In this document: positions 15,608 through 25,280 of the stretch, one piece after another | How positions within the stretch are numbered: position 1 is the first letter of the stretch | Layout of the letters: the number at the start of each line of letters is the position of its first letter | From: Chitinophagaceae bacterium | GTDB taxonomy: Bacteria; Bacteroidota; Bacteroidia; Cytophagales; Cytophagaceae | Length of the DNA: 50,201 nucleotides | Direction: 5' to 3' | Assembly: GCA_028288405.1 (NCBI GenBank) | Contig: JAQBNS010000090.1 | Span: forward strand, 1-50,201 | Position numbers and translations under genes: made by a program | The notes under the pieces: generated by a model | Database searches by the model: none | What the model saw: only the letters and a program-made list of their open reading frames with translations | What the model was told of the DNA's origin: nothing

Positions 15608-17055
15608 GTTCGATCTTGTTTACTCATTCTTATTTTCTGCGCCTGGATCCCAAGCAATGGAAAGCCATGCAGCCCTATCCTCCCCTTGCTACCTTGTATG
15701 CCGCTGCACTCCTACGCCAGCAGGGACATGCCGTACAATTGCACGACACGATGTTTGAACAGGAAGCGGATGGAATAACCAAACACTTGCAGGTCAACTC
15801 TCCGAAGTATGTAGTCTTATACGACGACGGTTTCAATTACCTGACCAAGATGTGTCTGACCAACATGCGCAAGGCAGCATTCCGCATGATACAACTGGCC
15901 AAACAACACCAGGCTATAGTGATCGTATCCAGTTCCGATGCCACCGATCATTACCAGGAGTACCTCGATCAGGGCGCAGATTATGTGATTATAGGAGAAG
16001 CCGAAATCACTTTATCAGAAGTGATCAAAGGAGAATTGCCGCTTACAGAAATCGCAGGACTTGTTTACAAAGAAAATACACAAACACACCAGACCGCAAA
16101 ACGTGAAGTCCTGCGGATCTTAGATGAACTGCCCATGCCCGCCTGGGACCTCGTAGACATGGAGGCTTACAAAAAACACTGGATTCAGAAGAACGGATAC
16201 TTTTCCCTGAACATGGTCACCACCCGCGGATGTCCCTACAAATGCAACTGGTGCGCCAAACCCATCTATGGCAACCGCTACAACAGCCATTCACCGGAAC
16301 GTGTAGCGACAGAACTGGCATTTCTTTCCACACAGTATAAACCCGATCACATTTGGTTTTGTGACGACATCTTTGGATTGAAGCCCGGATGGATACAGGA
16401 ATTTGCACAACGCATCAAAGAAAAAAATATATCCTTTCGCTACAAAATACAATCACGGGTGGATTTACTCGTGGATGAACATACCGTGCACGCATTGGCC
16501 GAATCAGGTTGTGAAACCGTATGGCTGGGTGCGGAATCCGGTTCACAAAAAATACTCGATGCCATGGACAAAGGCATCAAAATAGAACAGATACAAGAGG
16601 CACGTAAGCTTTTAAAGAGATACGATATTCAGTGTGCTTTCTTCTTACAGTTTGGATACCTGGGTGAAACAACTGAAGATGTAGAAGCTACGTTAAACAT
16701 GGTCTTGCAACTGATGCCGGATGAAATAGGAATTTCCGTTTCCTATCCTTTGCCGGGCACTTCTTTTTATGACAAAGTAAAAAATCAATTGGAAGAAAAA
16801 ACAAACTGGTCAGACTCTGACGAGATGGCCATGTTATTTCGCAGTCGCGTACATCCTCAATACTACAAAAGCCTGCAGCGCTATGTACACAAGACGTACC
16901 AGAAAAGAAAAGGGATACAATCCTTCCTTCGTTTTTTTCAGCAACAACAGTTATTATCTGAACGTGAATTGAGAAGCATGATGCTCATTCCCTATTACAC
17001 ACCGGCAGCTTATTTGGAACACCTCAAACTGACTCGTTATGCCCGTAGATTTTAA
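15604..17055 (+). CDS. B12-binding-domain radical SAM enzyme
   Basis: The 483-residue protein has a Rossmann-like N-terminus of the cobalamin-binding type (about residues 1-150; YPPLATLYAAALLRQQGHAV) without a clear D-x-H-x-x-G motif, followed by a radical SAM core with the 4Fe-4S motif C210-x3-C214-x2-C217 (RGCPYKCNWCAKP). VWLGAESGSQKILDAMDKG in the barrel is typical of this class. Relatives carry out C-methylation or other radical chemistry on lipids, hopanoids and natural products. It overlaps the neighbours on both sides. Confidence 0.9.
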   Translation: MSSILFTHSYFLRLDPKQWKAMQPYPPLATLYAAALLRQQGHAVQLHDTMFEQEADGITKHLQVNSPKYVVLYDDGFNYLTKMCLTNMRKAAFRMIQLAKQHQAIVIVSSSDATDHYQEYLDQGADYVIIGEAEITLSEVIKGELPLTEIAGLVYKENTQTHQTAKREVLRILDELPMPAWDLVDMEAYKKHWIQKNGYFSLNMVTTRGCPYKCNWCAKPIYGNRYNSHSPERVATELAFLSTQYKPDHIWFCDDIFGLKPGWIQEFAQRIKEKNISFRYKIQSRVDLLVDEHTVHALAESGCETVWLGAESGSQKILDAMDKGIKIEQIQEARKLLKRYDIQCAFFLQFGYLGETTEDVEATLNMVLQLMPDEIGISVSYPLPGTSFYDKVKNQLEEKTNWSDSDEMAMLFRSRVHPQYYKSLQRYVHKTYQKRKGIQSFLRFFQQQQLLSERELRSMMLIPYYTPAAYLEHLKLTRYARRF

Positions 17056-17860
17056 GAGCATCAACCAGGCGTTTTCCAATCAATCGGAAAACTACGATCA
17101 GGAAGACCTTGCGAATCCGGTGATTCATTGGATGCGTTCTTTTGTTTATAAACATATGCATCCCTATTTGACATCGGAAAGTCATATCCTCGAACTGAAT
17201 GCAGGTACGGGCATCGACGCACTTTATTTTGCTTCTCAAGGTCACCGTGTGCATGCTACCGATCTCTCTGACGGCATGGTCAAACAGATTCAACAGAAAA
17301 TTCAACAGCATCAACTTTCTGATGTATTAAGTTGTCAGCAATGTTCTTATACCGACCTTCAAGACATACAGTCGGGACCGTTTGATCATGTATTTTCCAA
17401 TTTGGGAGGATTAAATTGTATACCGGATCTTAAAGAGGTAACCAAACATTTACCCGCTCTACTCAAAGAAGGTGGCTACATCACCTGGGTGATCATGCCT
17501 CCTGTATGCCCATGGGAACTGGGATTGGCATTGAAAGGAAATTTCAAAAGAGCCTTTCGCCGTTTGAATAAAGGTGGAGCAATGGCGCACCTGGAAGGTG
17601 AATATTTTAAAACGTACTACTTTACTCCTTCCCAAGTGATGCAGACACTGGGAGTTCATTTTCAAAAAGTATCACTCCGCGGTCTGGCCAGTTTTAGTCC
17701 ACCGCCGCATAAAATAGATTTTCCGAAGAACCACCCCAAACTCTACAAGCATCTGATTGCAACGGATGAGTATTTGTCTGCCAGCTATCCTTTCAACAGC
17801 TGGGCAGATCACTTTATACTGACTGCTCAATATTTACCAATACACTCTATAGAAAATTAA
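17039..17860 (+). CDS. Class I SAM-dependent methyltransferase
   Basis: The 273-residue protein has the SAM-binding motif I ILELNAGTGIDALYFASQG (about residues 50-68) followed by an acidic residue in HATDLSDGM. The middle motif FDHVFSNLGGLNCIPD matches post-I strands of small-molecule methyltransferases. It overlaps the preceding radical SAM gene by 17 bases. A substrate in the glycoconjugate or lipid pathway of this cluster is inferred only from position. Confidence 0.85.
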   Translation: MPVDFKSINQAFSNQSENYDQEDLANPVIHWMRSFVYKHMHPYLTSESHILELNAGTGIDALYFASQGHRVHATDLSDGMVKQIQQKIQQHQLSDVLSCQQCSYTDLQDIQSGPFDHVFSNLGGLNCIPDLKEVTKHLPALLKEGGYITWVIMPPVCPWELGLALKGNFKRAFRRLNKGGAMAHLEGEYFKTYYFTPSQVMQTLGVHFQKVSLRGLASFSPPPHKIDFPKNHPKLYKHLIATDEYLSASYPFNSWADHFILTAQYLPIHSIEN

Positions 17861-17902
17861 TTATCGCACAAACAATTAAAACACCATTATAAATCGCAAG
17901 CT

Positions 17903-18310
17903 ATGTTACACGCAACATCCAAACTATTCCTTCTTTGCGCTTTGCTTTCGCTGGCCTCCTGCGAATACAACAAAGGCGAAGACTTAGGCGCTGACGGGCC
18001 TCCCGTTGTTTTCAGTTCAGACATTAAACCCATCATCATCAACAATTGTGTGATGTGTCATTCCGATACCGCCACCAATCCCGATAAGCCGGACCCTACT
18101 TTGCACCTTTTCTTTTTACAAGGTGCAGGAGACTTCAGTATTCTACAACAAAAAGCATTGCAGTCCAGCACCATTCCCGGTTATACACTCATACAAGCCA
18201 GGCTCCATCATCTGGAAGAACCCTATATGCCGTTCAACAGGCCTCAGCTTCCGGATTCTTTGATTAAAAAAATAGATCGTTGGGTTAAACAAGGTGCACC
18301 TTTAAATTAA
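17903..18310 (+). CDS. Lipoprotein c-type cytochrome domain protein
   Basis: The 135-residue protein has a lipoprotein signal ending LASC (Cys20) and one haem c motif C-V-M-C-H (about residues 49-53), with a later PYMPFNR segment that could supply the distal Met. Together with the next two genes (YceI and DUF5777) it forms a periplasm/outer-membrane trio. It follows the methyltransferase by 42 bases and precedes the YceI gene by six. Confidence 0.85.
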   Translation: MLHATSKLFLLCALLSLASCEYNKGEDLGADGPPVVFSSDIKPIIINNCVMCHSDTATNPDKPDPTLHLFFLQGAGDFSILQQKALQSSTIPGYTLIQARLHHLEEPYMPFNRPQLPDSLIKKIDRWVKQGAPLN

Positions 18311-18316
18311 TCAGCC

Positions 18317-18871
18317 ATGAAAAAAAATATCTTTCTTATCAGTTGTATACTCTTACCCGTGCTGCAGGCTTTTTCTCAAAACGCCATCTACGTGGCCGAT
18401 AAAGTAAAAGTATCTTTCTTTTCCGAAGCACGCATCGAAAACATTGAAGCGACATCGCTAACCGCTTCTTCTGCTGTCATCAATGCAACAAGCAAAGACG
18501 CAGCCTTTAAAGTATCCGTACTCTCCTTTCGCTTTGAGCATAAACTCATGGAAGAACATTTCAATGAGAACTACATGGAGAGCGATAAATTTCCTTACGG
18601 TATTTTTAAAGGTAAAATCCAGGGAAACGATGACCTTACCAAAGAAGGCAAGTACAACGTGACCGTAGAAGGCACGCTGGAAGTACACGGGATTTCGAAA
18701 GCCAGAACATTTACAGGAGTGATTGAAAACAAAGGAGGCCGTCTGTACCTTGATTCGGAATTTCTGTTGCCGGTAGCCGATCACAACATCAAAATACCAA
18801 ACGACAAACTGTCCAATATTTCCCAAACCATTAAAGTAACATTACATGCAGAATTCTTTCTTAAAAAATAG
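18317..18871 (+). CDS. YceI-family periplasmic protein
   Basis: The 184-residue protein has a cleavable signal (to AFSQ, about residue 21) and a YceI lipocalin-like fold: KVSFFSEARIENIEA, HFNENYMESDKFPYGIFKGKI, and GTLEVHGISKARTFTG. YceI proteins bind long-chain isoprenoids or amphiphiles. The 26-base overlap with the DUF5777 gene signals tight coupling. With an isoprenoid-type ligand it would fit next to enzymes acting on lipid carriers (inference). Confidence 0.9.
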   Translation: MKKNIFLISCILLPVLQAFSQNAIYVADKVKVSFFSEARIENIEATSLTASSAVINATSKDAAFKVSVLSFRFEHKLMEEHFNENYMESDKFPYGIFKGKIQGNDDLTKEGKYNVTVEGTLEVHGISKARTFTGVIENKGGRLYLDSEFLLPVADHNIKIPNDKLSNISQTIKVTLHAEFFLKK

Positions 18872-19772
18872 TTTCCTTTTTTTAGGAACATTTTTCTTTC
18901 TCGCTTCCCTGAGTGCACAGGCACAGGATGATTTACTGGCGCTGGCAGATACCGTACCCGTAAAATCCACACGATCCTTACCGGCATTTAAAACCACCCG
19001 GATTGTCAACGGACACTCGGTAGAAACCGTGAAGGCGCATCACCTGGACTTCCGCGTGACACACCATTTCGGAGACATCGGCGGTTCAGCCGGCGGTGTG
19101 CATACCATGTATGGACTCGACAACGCGGCAGATATCCGTATTGCCTTTGAATACGGTGTCACAGAGCGATTGACCATTGGTGCAGGCCGAAGCAAAATTT
19201 CGGAGATGGTAGATGCCTATTTGAAATACCGTTTGCTTTACCAAACCGAAGACAACAAAGTACCGGTGAGTCTTACTTTATTTGCCAATGCAGCCATCAC
19301 GCCGCAACAGGCTACAGATAATAGTCCTTACAACAACGTCGCCAACAGATTGTCTTATGTATACCAAGTATTGATCGCCAGAAGATTCAACAGTCGCTTG
19401 TCCTGGCAGGTCATGCCGGCCTTCTTTCATCGTAATTTTGTATTCGATCCACTGGATGAAAATGATCTGTTTGTGCTCGGTACCGGTATGCGATTGAAAC
19501 TCACGAAGCGTTTCGCTTTGTTGGCGGATTATTACTTTATATTTTCCGGTTACAGAATGGAACGTCAGGATTTATACTTTCCTCCTTTGGGGCTTGGTGT
19601 AGAAATCGAAACAGGCGGACATGTGTTTCACCTGACCTTTACCAACAATCCTGCTATCGTTGAAAATTCTTATTTTGCCAACAGTACCGATTCCTGGAGT
19701 AAAGGACAAATCAAATTTGGTTTTAACATTTCAAGAACATTCGGCATAGGAAAAAAAGGAAGAAAATCGTAA
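18846..19772 (+). CDS. DUF5777-family outer-membrane beta-barrel protein
   Basis: The 308-residue protein has a signal peptide (cleavage after SAQA, about residue 26). The mature part matches DUF5777: LDFRVTHHFGDIGGSAGG, MYGLDNAADIRIAFEYG, and LTIGAGRSK, with alternating-strand barrel character. The ATG lies inside the YceI gene. In Bacteroidota this family is often beside YceI and cytochrome genes. Function has not been established. Confidence 0.85.
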   Translation: MQNSFLKNSFLFLGTFFFLASLSAQAQDDLLALADTVPVKSTRSLPAFKTTRIVNGHSVETVKAHHLDFRVTHHFGDIGGSAGGVHTMYGLDNAADIRIAFEYGVTERLTIGAGRSKISEMVDAYLKYRLLYQTEDNKVPVSLTLFANAAITPQQATDNSPYNNVANRLSYVYQVLIARRFNSRLSWQVMPAFFHRNFVFDPLDENDLFVLGTGMRLKLTKRFALLADYYFIFSGYRMERQDLYFPPLGLGVEIETGGHVFHLTFTNNPAIVENSYFANSTDSWSKGQIKFGFNISRTFGIGKKGRKS

Positions 19773-19782
19773 TGAGCTCTAT

Positions 19783-21384
19783 ATGTTAACCGATTCGATC
19801 AGGCATTTGCTCCATACAGATCAGGGTAAAAGAAACAGCACGCTGGTTCTTTTTATCCTGACCGGATTCGTATGTCTGCTACTCTCGGTGAACAAGCCTC
19901 TGGGTGATTACGCCAATTATTATTATGGAAGTACGTTCGCAGTGCAACATGTTTCCGCTCAGGAAATTTATGAACCCATTGCATTCAATCAACGCATCAG
20001 AGCAGAAGGAGAACAAGGTATATTTGCCAATTATGCTCCTGTACCTCCCTTCTCTTTGATTTTCTATATTCCTTTTGTCATTGTAAAAGCCGATCTCTCT
20101 AAATTTATATTCGGCCTGCTGGGTTTATGGTTATGTACCATTTCCTTATACAGACTGCTTCGGTACTATCCTATCCGGCATTACGGCGTATTATTTCTAC
20201 CACTTGTTTTATTCATTCCACTAAAGAGTAACCTAAACCTCGGACAAAGTTATTTGTTTATTCTTTCTTTCCTGATCGAAGGCTTTATCTTTTCCAACCG
20301 AGAAAAAGGCACACTGCCTTCCGCTGTATTTTTCTCCCTGGCTATTGCCTTGAAAATATTTCCTGCTGTCATTCTGATTTATTTATTCTTTACCGGCAAG
20401 AGAAAAATAGTGGTGTACACGATTGCCTTTACAGCCTTATGGTTTGTACTCAGTATTCCTTTGACCGGAACAGAACAATTCGTAGACTACCTCACTCAAT
20501 CGCTGCCGAGGCTTTTCAGCGGGGAGATCAATGATCCCTATTCTTCTTCTTACCAGTCAGTCACGGTCTTGCTCAAGAAACTATTTGTACCGGACGCTTT
20601 ATTGAATGCGCACTCCTGGTTTGATGCCACAACCGTGTTTATAGCATTGAATATATTTTTCTCTGCTATCGTACTTACGTTTTGTATCAAGGTCTGCAGG
20701 TCCTATTCTTTTGACCACTTATTCCGGTTTGGCTTTACGCTCTTCTGTGGCTTATTGATCAGCGGTTACGGAACCAGTTACACACTGCTACTGCTCCTGT
20801 TTCTTTTTATTCCGTTAATGAGCAAAGACACTACCATGAATATTAAGAGCTACTGGTATACAGCCTTACTTATTTTTATTGCCGCTTTTCCTATCCATTG
20901 GTTTTTCGGTCAACCCTTGCTGCTGCAATTTATCCGGTTATACGGTATGCTTATTTTATTCTTTACGCTCGTCTATTTCCATCGCGTTTCGTTTTCTTAT
21001 ACCGTATTCTTTAGCGCACTCTTTTTACTGACACTACCAGCTGTCCTAAATTATTTCGTAAAAAAGGACAACAGTATATACTATACCACTGCTGCTCCTT
21101 CTCTCCTGCTTTATGAATACCATCAGGAATCTCAGGGCATCCGCATAGGATATTACGACGAACGAGGCACACATGATTTCTTTCATCCAACTAAAGATAC
21201 TTTATATGCCGATAAAAATCTGGAAGTAAAAAACGAACACCTTTATTATAAGGGACAAGCACTGACCTTTGGAAATAATAAAAACAAATCACCTTTATTG
21301 CTCAACAGCAACGAAGTTATTTACCTGAGTGATAAAGGACGTGGTATAGGTTTATACGCGCTAAGAAAAATTAAATTGCCCTGA
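19783..21384 (+). CDS. GT-C membrane glycosyltransferase, GT87/DUF2029-like
   Basis: The 533-residue protein has ten or more membrane helices. Features of the GT87/DUF2029 mannosyltransferase type are visible: an acidic D-Y-A-N-Y-Y-Y-G loop after the first helix, FANYAPVPPFSLIFYIPF, and NLNLGQSYLFILSFLIEGF followed by LAIALKIFPA. Members transfer a sugar from a polyprenyl-phosphate donor on the periplasmic side. The C-terminal 90 residues are soluble. It starts 11 bases after the DUF5777 gene and shares ATGA with the next gene. Confidence 0.8.
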   Translation: MLTDSIRHLLHTDQGKRNSTLVLFILTGFVCLLLSVNKPLGDYANYYYGSTFAVQHVSAQEIYEPIAFNQRIRAEGEQGIFANYAPVPPFSLIFYIPFVIVKADLSKFIFGLLGLWLCTISLYRLLRYYPIRHYGVLFLPLVLFIPLKSNLNLGQSYLFILSFLIEGFIFSNREKGTLPSAVFFSLAIALKIFPAVILIYLFFTGKRKIVVYTIAFTALWFVLSIPLTGTEQFVDYLTQSLPRLFSGEINDPYSSSYQSVTVLLKKLFVPDALLNAHSWFDATTVFIALNIFFSAIVLTFCIKVCRSYSFDHLFRFGFTLFCGLLISGYGTSYTLLLLLFLFIPLMSKDTTMNIKSYWYTALLIFIAAFPIHWFFGQPLLLQFIRLYGMLILFFTLVYFHRVSFSYTVFFSALFLLTLPAVLNYFVKKDNSIYYTTAAPSLLLYEYHQESQGIRIGYYDERGTHDFFHPTKDTLYADKNLEVKNEHLYYKGQALTFGNNKNKSPLLLNSNEVIYLSDKGRGIGLYALRKIKLP

Positions 21385-22964
21385 TGAACGAACGACAAAC
21401 CACATGGATCTCTTGCCTTGTTACACTGGTATATTTCATACTGAGTTATACAGGCATCCTCCACCATGAATTATGGCTGGACGAGTCGCACCATTACCTA
21501 TTGGCGCGTAACAGTCATTCCCTGGGAGAATTGTTTTACAATGCCCGCTACGAAGGACATCCCCTGACCTGGAATTTATTGTTGTTTGTACTGACCACGT
21601 TTACGCACAACCCTTTCTACATGCAGCTCCTGCATATTGTCATTTCTACTGCTGCTGTATTCCTTTTCTTACGGTATGCACCATTTGTATATTATATCCG
21701 CGTAATGATTGTATTCGGTTATTTCTTCTTTTATGAATACAACATCATCAGCCGCAGCTATTCCATCAGTCTGCTGATGCTGGTAATTAGCTGCGTATTG
21801 ATTTCACGCAACCCGCGCAATTATATCGCCATTGCCATTAGTCTGACCTTGCTGGCCAATACACATTTGTTTTCTTTTGTAGTGGCCGTTGCTTTGCTCC
21901 TGGTAGTATTGATTGACCTTTACAGAAAACAGGAGTTTTCGCTTCACAAAAAATCCATCTCATGGGCAGCGCTGATTCTGACTATTGGTTTAGTATGGTT
22001 ACTCCTTCAAGTCATCGTTCCTCCGGGGCATTTTTTAAAAATGTACGATACCGATTCTTATTATTCCTTCAAACGAATCGGTAAAATGTTTTCCATCGTC
22101 ATGAAAGGACTTTATCATATTCCGAATGTGTTCATTCTTCATTTCTGGAATACGAATCTCCTGGTGTCCGCATCCAAAAAATGGAGTACCATACCTGTAT
22201 TTCTCGCATTGTTTATTCCTTTGATTTATTTTATAAAAAAACCAATCTCTCTCTTCTTCTTTTATTTTGCTACAGCCGGCATCATGTTGTTGGTCTACTT
22301 GTCTCCCTTGATTGTGGCAGCAAGGCATTGGGGATTTGTGTTTCTGATTTTCATCGTCGCGTGCTGGCTGGAACAAACAATTGATCAAGGTGTATTTACT
22401 TACCGTAGCAAGTGGTATACGGCACTGACCACATTCAGCCAACGTTTCAGACCCTGGATTTTATACAGCATATTGGGATTGCAATTGTGTGCTTCTGCAT
22501 TTGCTTTCACGATGGATTTGAATCATCCTTTTTCCAATGCCAAAACGGTAGCGGCTTATTTAAAGACTCATCACGATGAAAAAGAAATCATCGCACTGGC
22601 ACACCACAGTTCAGGTCCTCCGCTTAGTTTGTACTTGGATAAACCTTTGTTTTATCCGGAGAATAATTCCTTTCAAACCTTTTGTCTCTGGAATACCTGG
22701 CCCTATGACCTGAGCGATGAAGAAATCTTGAATCGTATTCAACAGTTGCTTATTACCAGTCATCACACACACGCCTTGCTTGTCATCAACCATCAGCTGT
22801 ACAATAAAGAATCCGATCGTGTGCTTCATCAACCGGTAAAGGCGCTACCAGCTCACATGACTTTGTTAAAAGTATTTTCAGGAGCCATTGTAAAATCGGA
22901 GAACTACTACCTGTACAACGTCACGCTTCAACAGGAAACTGTACCTAATCATTTGACACCATGA
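21384..22964 (+). CDS. GT-C membrane glycosyltransferase-like protein
   Basis: The 526-residue polytopic protein has a GT39/ArnT-like first luminal loop, HELWLDESHHYLLARNS, then RYEGHPLTWNLLLF, with the acidic residues expected to coordinate the lipid-phosphate sugar. The C-terminal region (from about residue 390) is soluble. The start overlaps the previous stop by one base and its own stop overlaps the next gene by four. Donor and acceptor are unknown. Confidence 0.8.
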   Translation: MNERQTTWISCLVTLVYFILSYTGILHHELWLDESHHYLLARNSHSLGELFYNARYEGHPLTWNLLLFVLTTFTHNPFYMQLLHIVISTAAVFLFLRYAPFVYYIRVMIVFGYFFFYEYNIISRSYSISLLMLVISCVLISRNPRNYIAIAISLTLLANTHLFSFVVAVALLLVVLIDLYRKQEFSLHKKSISWAALILTIGLVWLLLQVIVPPGHFLKMYDTDSYYSFKRIGKMFSIVMKGLYHIPNVFILHFWNTNLLVSASKKWSTIPVFLALFIPLIYFIKKPISLFFFYFATAGIMLLVYLSPLIVAARHWGFVFLIFIVACWLEQTIDQGVFTYRSKWYTALTTFSQRFRPWILYSILGLQLCASAFAFTMDLNHPFSNAKTVAAYLKTHHDEKEIIALAHHSSGPPLSLYLDKPLFYPENNSFQTFCLWNTWPYDLSDEEILNRIQQLLITSHHTHALLVINHQLYNKESDRVLHQPVKALPAHMTLLKVFSGAIVKSENYYLYNVTLQQETVPNHLTP

Positions 22965-24460
22965 ACCACGTACTCCTTTTTAATCCCCGCAGTGCACCGA
23001 GCAAACCGAGAATACCCAATTCGATTTTACAGGTGGCTTCTTCCATTGAAGGAAAATTCGAGTACGCCATCGTAGACGGCAATCTGGAAACTGATCCCTG
23101 GATCAAAATTGAAGCCTACCTCAAGACCGGTAAATTCCGCTACTTCGGAAGTACCGTCATGCCAGGCCCGCAGCTGAAACAGTCCATTCCTTACACCAGA
23201 CAAATCAGAGCTTTATATCCTGAAGTAAAAATCATCTGGGGAGGTTACTTTCCTTCCAATCAACCGCAATCGGTATTGGATTCCGGCTGTGTAGATGTCA
23301 TCATCAACGGCCCCGGCGATAAAGCATTTCCACACTTGTTAGAAGCATTTGAAGAAGGGCAACCATTTGACCTTATTCATAATCTTATTTTCAAAAAAGA
23401 CGGTAAACTCATCAAGACCGCGAAAGATGAATTGTACGATCAGGATCAACTGCCGGACATGCCTTATCAAAAGCTGAATAGTTTTTATTCGCTGGATAAA
23501 TACTTAGGAAAAACATACCTCGGCACGAAGACTATTGCTTACCACAGTAGCTTTGGCTGTCCCTTTACCTGTTCCTTCTGCGCCGTAGTACCCATCTACA
23601 ATGCCCGATGGAGAGGGAAGTCAGCGGCAAGTATCTACAAAGACATCCTGTACCTCAAACATACCTTTGGAGGAAACGCTATCGAATTTCATGACAACAA
23701 TTTTTTTGTATCGGAAAAACGTACGGTTGAATTTGCACGGCTGATAAAAAACGAAAACATGGTCTGGTGGGGAGAAGCACGCATCGATACCATGGACAAA
23801 TACAAAGATGAATCACTGGCACTCATTCGTGAAGCGGGATGCAAAATGATTTTTTTCGGAGCGGAAACCGGCAACGACGAAGTATTAAAAAAAATGGACA
23901 AAGGCGGTACGCAAACGGGAGAACAAATTCAGCGCTTTGCGGAAAGATTGAAAAAATTTGACATCATACCCGAATATTCTTTTGTACTGGGTATGCCCGG
24001 ACCGACGGAAGAACTGGTCAACCGTCAGATCGATGAAGACATTGCCTTCATCAAAAAAATAAAGGCGACGAATCCAGCTACCGAAATCATCATCTACCTC
24101 TACAGCCCTGTTCCTACGGAAGGTTCAGAAGTATACGAACAAGTATTGGCTAGTGGATTTCGTTTTCCTCAACAACTAGAAGACTGGATCAGTCCGGAAT
24201 GGGAAAACTTTGACCTCCGGAAAAATCCGCTGACACCCTGGCTCAAGCCGTATATGATCGACAAAATTAAAAATTTCGAAACCGTACTCAACGGCTATTA
24301 CCCTACCGTATCAGACATTCGATTGAGTCCTCTGAAGCGGCAATTGATGAGTACTTACAGCAGCCTGCGTTACAAAACAGGATGGTATGCTTATCCCTAT
24401 GAAATCAAAGTATTGCAAAAACTATGGAAGTACCGTCAACCTGAAATCGCCGGATTTTAA
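22961..24460 (+). CDS. Second B12-binding-domain radical SAM enzyme
   Basis: The 499-residue protein has an N-terminal cobalamin-binding-like domain (about residues 1-160) and a radical SAM core with C200-x3-C204-x2-C207 (FGCPFTCSFCAVV). IFFGAETGNDEVLKKMDKG aligns with VWLGAESGSQKILDAMDKG of the first radical SAM enzyme, so they are paralogues at the class level. The presence of two such enzymes in one operon suggests two successive radical methylation or rearrangement steps. Confidence 0.9.
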   Translation: MNHVLLFNPRSAPSKPRIPNSILQVASSIEGKFEYAIVDGNLETDPWIKIEAYLKTGKFRYFGSTVMPGPQLKQSIPYTRQIRALYPEVKIIWGGYFPSNQPQSVLDSGCVDVIINGPGDKAFPHLLEAFEEGQPFDLIHNLIFKKDGKLIKTAKDELYDQDQLPDMPYQKLNSFYSLDKYLGKTYLGTKTIAYHSSFGCPFTCSFCAVVPIYNARWRGKSAASIYKDILYLKHTFGGNAIEFHDNNFFVSEKRTVEFARLIKNENMVWWGEARIDTMDKYKDESLALIREAGCKMIFFGAETGNDEVLKKMDKGGTQTGEQIQRFAERLKKFDIIPEYSFVLGMPGPTEELVNRQIDEDIAFIKKIKATNPATEIIIYLYSPVPTEGSEVYEQVLASGFRFPQQLEDWISPEWENFDLRKNPLTPWLKPYMIDKIKNFETVLNGYYPTVSDIRLSPLKRQLMSTYSSLRYKTGWYAYPYEIKVLQKLWKYRQPEIAGF

Positions 24461-24467
24461 TACGAAC

Positions 24468-25142
24468 ATGTTCAAAGCCCTTGCCGACTATATCGTACAA
24501 CCTTTTCTTAAGCATTACCTGAAGAAGAAAAGATCCTGGCACTACAAAGGATTGAAACTGGTCGTGAGTCCTGGTGTATTTCATCCTGGCTTTTTTTTCA
24601 GCAGTCAATTTCTGGCAGATTTCATTTCCACACAGCAACTCTTAGGGAAAACATTTTGCGAGCCCGGAGCAGGAAGCGGATTAATCAGTTTGACCGCCTA
24701 TCAAAAGGGTGCAAGTGTTGTAGCATACGATGTGCATCGGATAGCTGTTGAAAATATCAGAGAGAATTTCGCACTGAATTTTTCTATACCAGTTACATCT
24801 CAACCTTTCCAAATCTACACCTCAGATTTGTTTGATGACATTCCACCACAAACTTTTGATTACATCGCGGTCAATCCTCCTTATTTTTTTAAAGCAACAA
24901 CCGACGATGCTTCCAAAGCCTGGTACTGCGGAAAAGAGGGTGAATACTTTAAAAAAATATTCACGCAACTCCATGCCTATACAAAAGAACAATCTCATGT
25001 GTACATGGTACTCGCTGACAATTGCGACCTGGACCGCATTCAAGCGATAGCGCAACAAAACGGATTTCAATTGCAACAAATAGCACGTAAAAAAATATGG
25101 TGGGAAGTGAATTTTATTTTTGAGGTTGTACGGGTTGTATAA
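24468..25142 (+). CDS. SAM-dependent methyltransferase with NPPY motif
   Basis: The start is placed at ATG 24468, seven bases after the previous stop, rather than at 24387, which would add 27 residues inside the radical SAM gene. The 224-residue protein has motif I FCEPGAGSGLISLTA and the catalytic-loop motif AVNPPYFF typical of methyltransferases acting on N in nucleic acids or proteins (HemK/RsmC type). Length and the basic N-terminus (LKKKRSWHYKG) allow a small-molecule role as well. It ends the cluster. Confidence 0.8.
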   Translation: MFKALADYIVQPFLKHYLKKKRSWHYKGLKLVVSPGVFHPGFFFSSQFLADFISTQQLLGKTFCEPGAGSGLISLTAYQKGASVVAYDVHRIAVENIRENFALNFSIPVTSQPFQIYTSDLFDDIPPQTFDYIAVNPPYFFKATTDDASKAWYCGKEGEYFKKIFTQLHAYTKEQSHVYMVLADNCDLDRIQAIAQQNGFQLQQIARKKIWWEVNFIFEVVRVV

Positions 25143-25197
25143 CTCCACCTTATTTACGATCAACTAAAATCTACTTCAGAAAATTAAGGGCTAGGCC

Positions 25198-25229
25198 ATT
25201 GTACTTTCAAAAATGCTTATTTATCTTTG
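25198..25229 (+). promoter_or_regulatory. Promoter of the second ORF6N gene
   Basis: ATTG at 25198-25201 and TATCTTTG at 25222-25229 are spaced by 20 bases, close to the Bacteroidota consensus. The sequence from here to the ATG is the homologue of the promoter/leader upstream of ORF6N copy A. Confidence 0.65.
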
Positions 25230-25280
25230 ACAAGATTATTTTTAGCAGTTCATCTGCCTTACTTTTTAAACTAACATCCT

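Noticed and set aside
24387..24467. Upstream start for the NPPY methyltransferase
   Set aside because: It would add 27 residues fully inside the radical SAM gene; ATG 24468 sits seven bases after that stop and begins the conserved part.
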